Shown: positions 63,895-64,000 of the stretch, in pieces | Layout of the letters: each line of letters opens with the position of its first letter | How positions within the stretch are numbered: position 1 is the first letter of the stretch | NCBI GenBank assembly: GCA_947496355.1 | Contig: CANMCO010000007.1 | Location: 1 to 64,000, forward strand | DNA length: 64,000 bases | Source of the DNA: an uncultured Aquimarina sp. | Lineage (GTDB): Bacteria > Bacteroidota > Bacteroidia > Flavobacteriales > Flavobacteriaceae | Direction of reading: 5' to 3' | Program-made: the position numbers and the translations under genes | The notes under the pieces: model-generated | Told to the model about the DNA's origin: nothing | Seen by the model: only the letters and a program-made list of their open reading frames with translations | Databases searched by the model: none

Positions 63895-64000
63895 TTAGTT
63901 TAAAATATTTCTACAGAGCGATAAACCTGCTTTAATAGGCCATGGATCTTGATGTAATTTACTTTCAGAAATTGAGCCTTCATATACCAAATAAATTTGT
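63895..64000 (-). CDS. TetR-family regulator, C-terminal end only
   Basis: The minus frame from the right edge encodes 34 residues ending at a stop at 63895. The end reads LVYEGSISESKLHQDPWP...AGLSLCRNIL, like the C-terminal helix region of TetR/AcrR repressors. The rest, including the DNA-binding domain, lies outside the window. The downstream inverted repeat supports the call. Confidence 0.6.
   Translation of the reverse strand, partial: QIYLVYEGSISESKLHQDPWPIKAGLSLCRNILN

Noticed and set aside
1..64000. Mobile elements, CRISPR, tRNA or rRNA
   Set aside because: No transposase, integrase, direct-repeat array or RNA-gene fold was recognised on either strand by eye.

Overview
The window looks like the chromosome of a marine, gliding flavobacterium (Bacteroidota, family Flavobacteriaceae). 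The DNA is AT-rich. It carries the Bacteroidota-only gliding and type IX secretion genes gldJ and porV, promoter-like TAnnTTTG elements, many lipoproteins, and house-keeping neighbours typical of the family (murF, cdd, pdhA/pdhC, DUF389). The genus cannot be fixed from sequence reading alone; Aquimarina-like genomes are a reasonable guess.

Region 1 (1 to about 40,350, all on the + strand) is a large hybrid NRPS-PKS cluster cut by the left edge. The visible line is: end of an epimerisation domain, then C-A(Asn-like code)-T; KS-AT(malonyl)-KR-ACP; docking-C-A(Ser code)-T; a second KS-AT(malonyl)-KR-ACP; docking-C-A(Gly code)-T; a separate CmlA-like di-iron beta-hydroxylase; docking-C-A(Asp code)-T followed by a terminal condensation-like domain without its catalytic histidines. 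Next come both subunits of a B12-dependent glutamate mutase (3-methylaspartate source), an outer-membrane beta-barrel receptor, a type II thioesterase, a cyclic-peptide-type ABC exporter, a C-A(Gly-like)-T-C synthetase without docking domain, a membrane-anchored S33 peptidase, a tiny Cys-rich ORF, and an Sfp-type phosphopantetheinyl transferase. A perfect 30-bp palindrome plus T-run closes the cluster. Read colinearly, the product should be a modified peptide with two statine-like beta-hydroxy-gamma-amino acid units (Asn + C2 and Ser + C2), a Gly, and an Asp that may be 3-methyl- and/or 3-hydroxy-Asp. The chain start lies partly outside the window, so its full length is unknown.

Region 2 (40.4 to 46.9 kb) is core genome: a DUF2652 protein, murF, the gliding lipoprotein gldJ, the type IX secretion protein porV and cytidine deaminase. 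porU, which commonly sits between gldJ and porV in flavobacteria, is absent here.

Region 3 (46.9 to 64.0 kb) has pyruvate dehydrogenase E1-alpha and E2, an M28 peptidase lipoprotein, an SDR, two exported proteins of unknown function, a SprT-like protease, mannose-1-phosphate guanylyltransferase, a DUF389 membrane protein, a secreted repeat protein, an AraC regulator, an exported SRPBCC protein, a DUF4287/DUF5655 gene pair, an Mla-type ABC ATPase and permease, a PafA-type alkaline phosphatase, a second SDR, and the end of a TetR regulator with a likely operator. I saw no rRNA, tRNA, CRISPR array, insertion sequence or phage genes.
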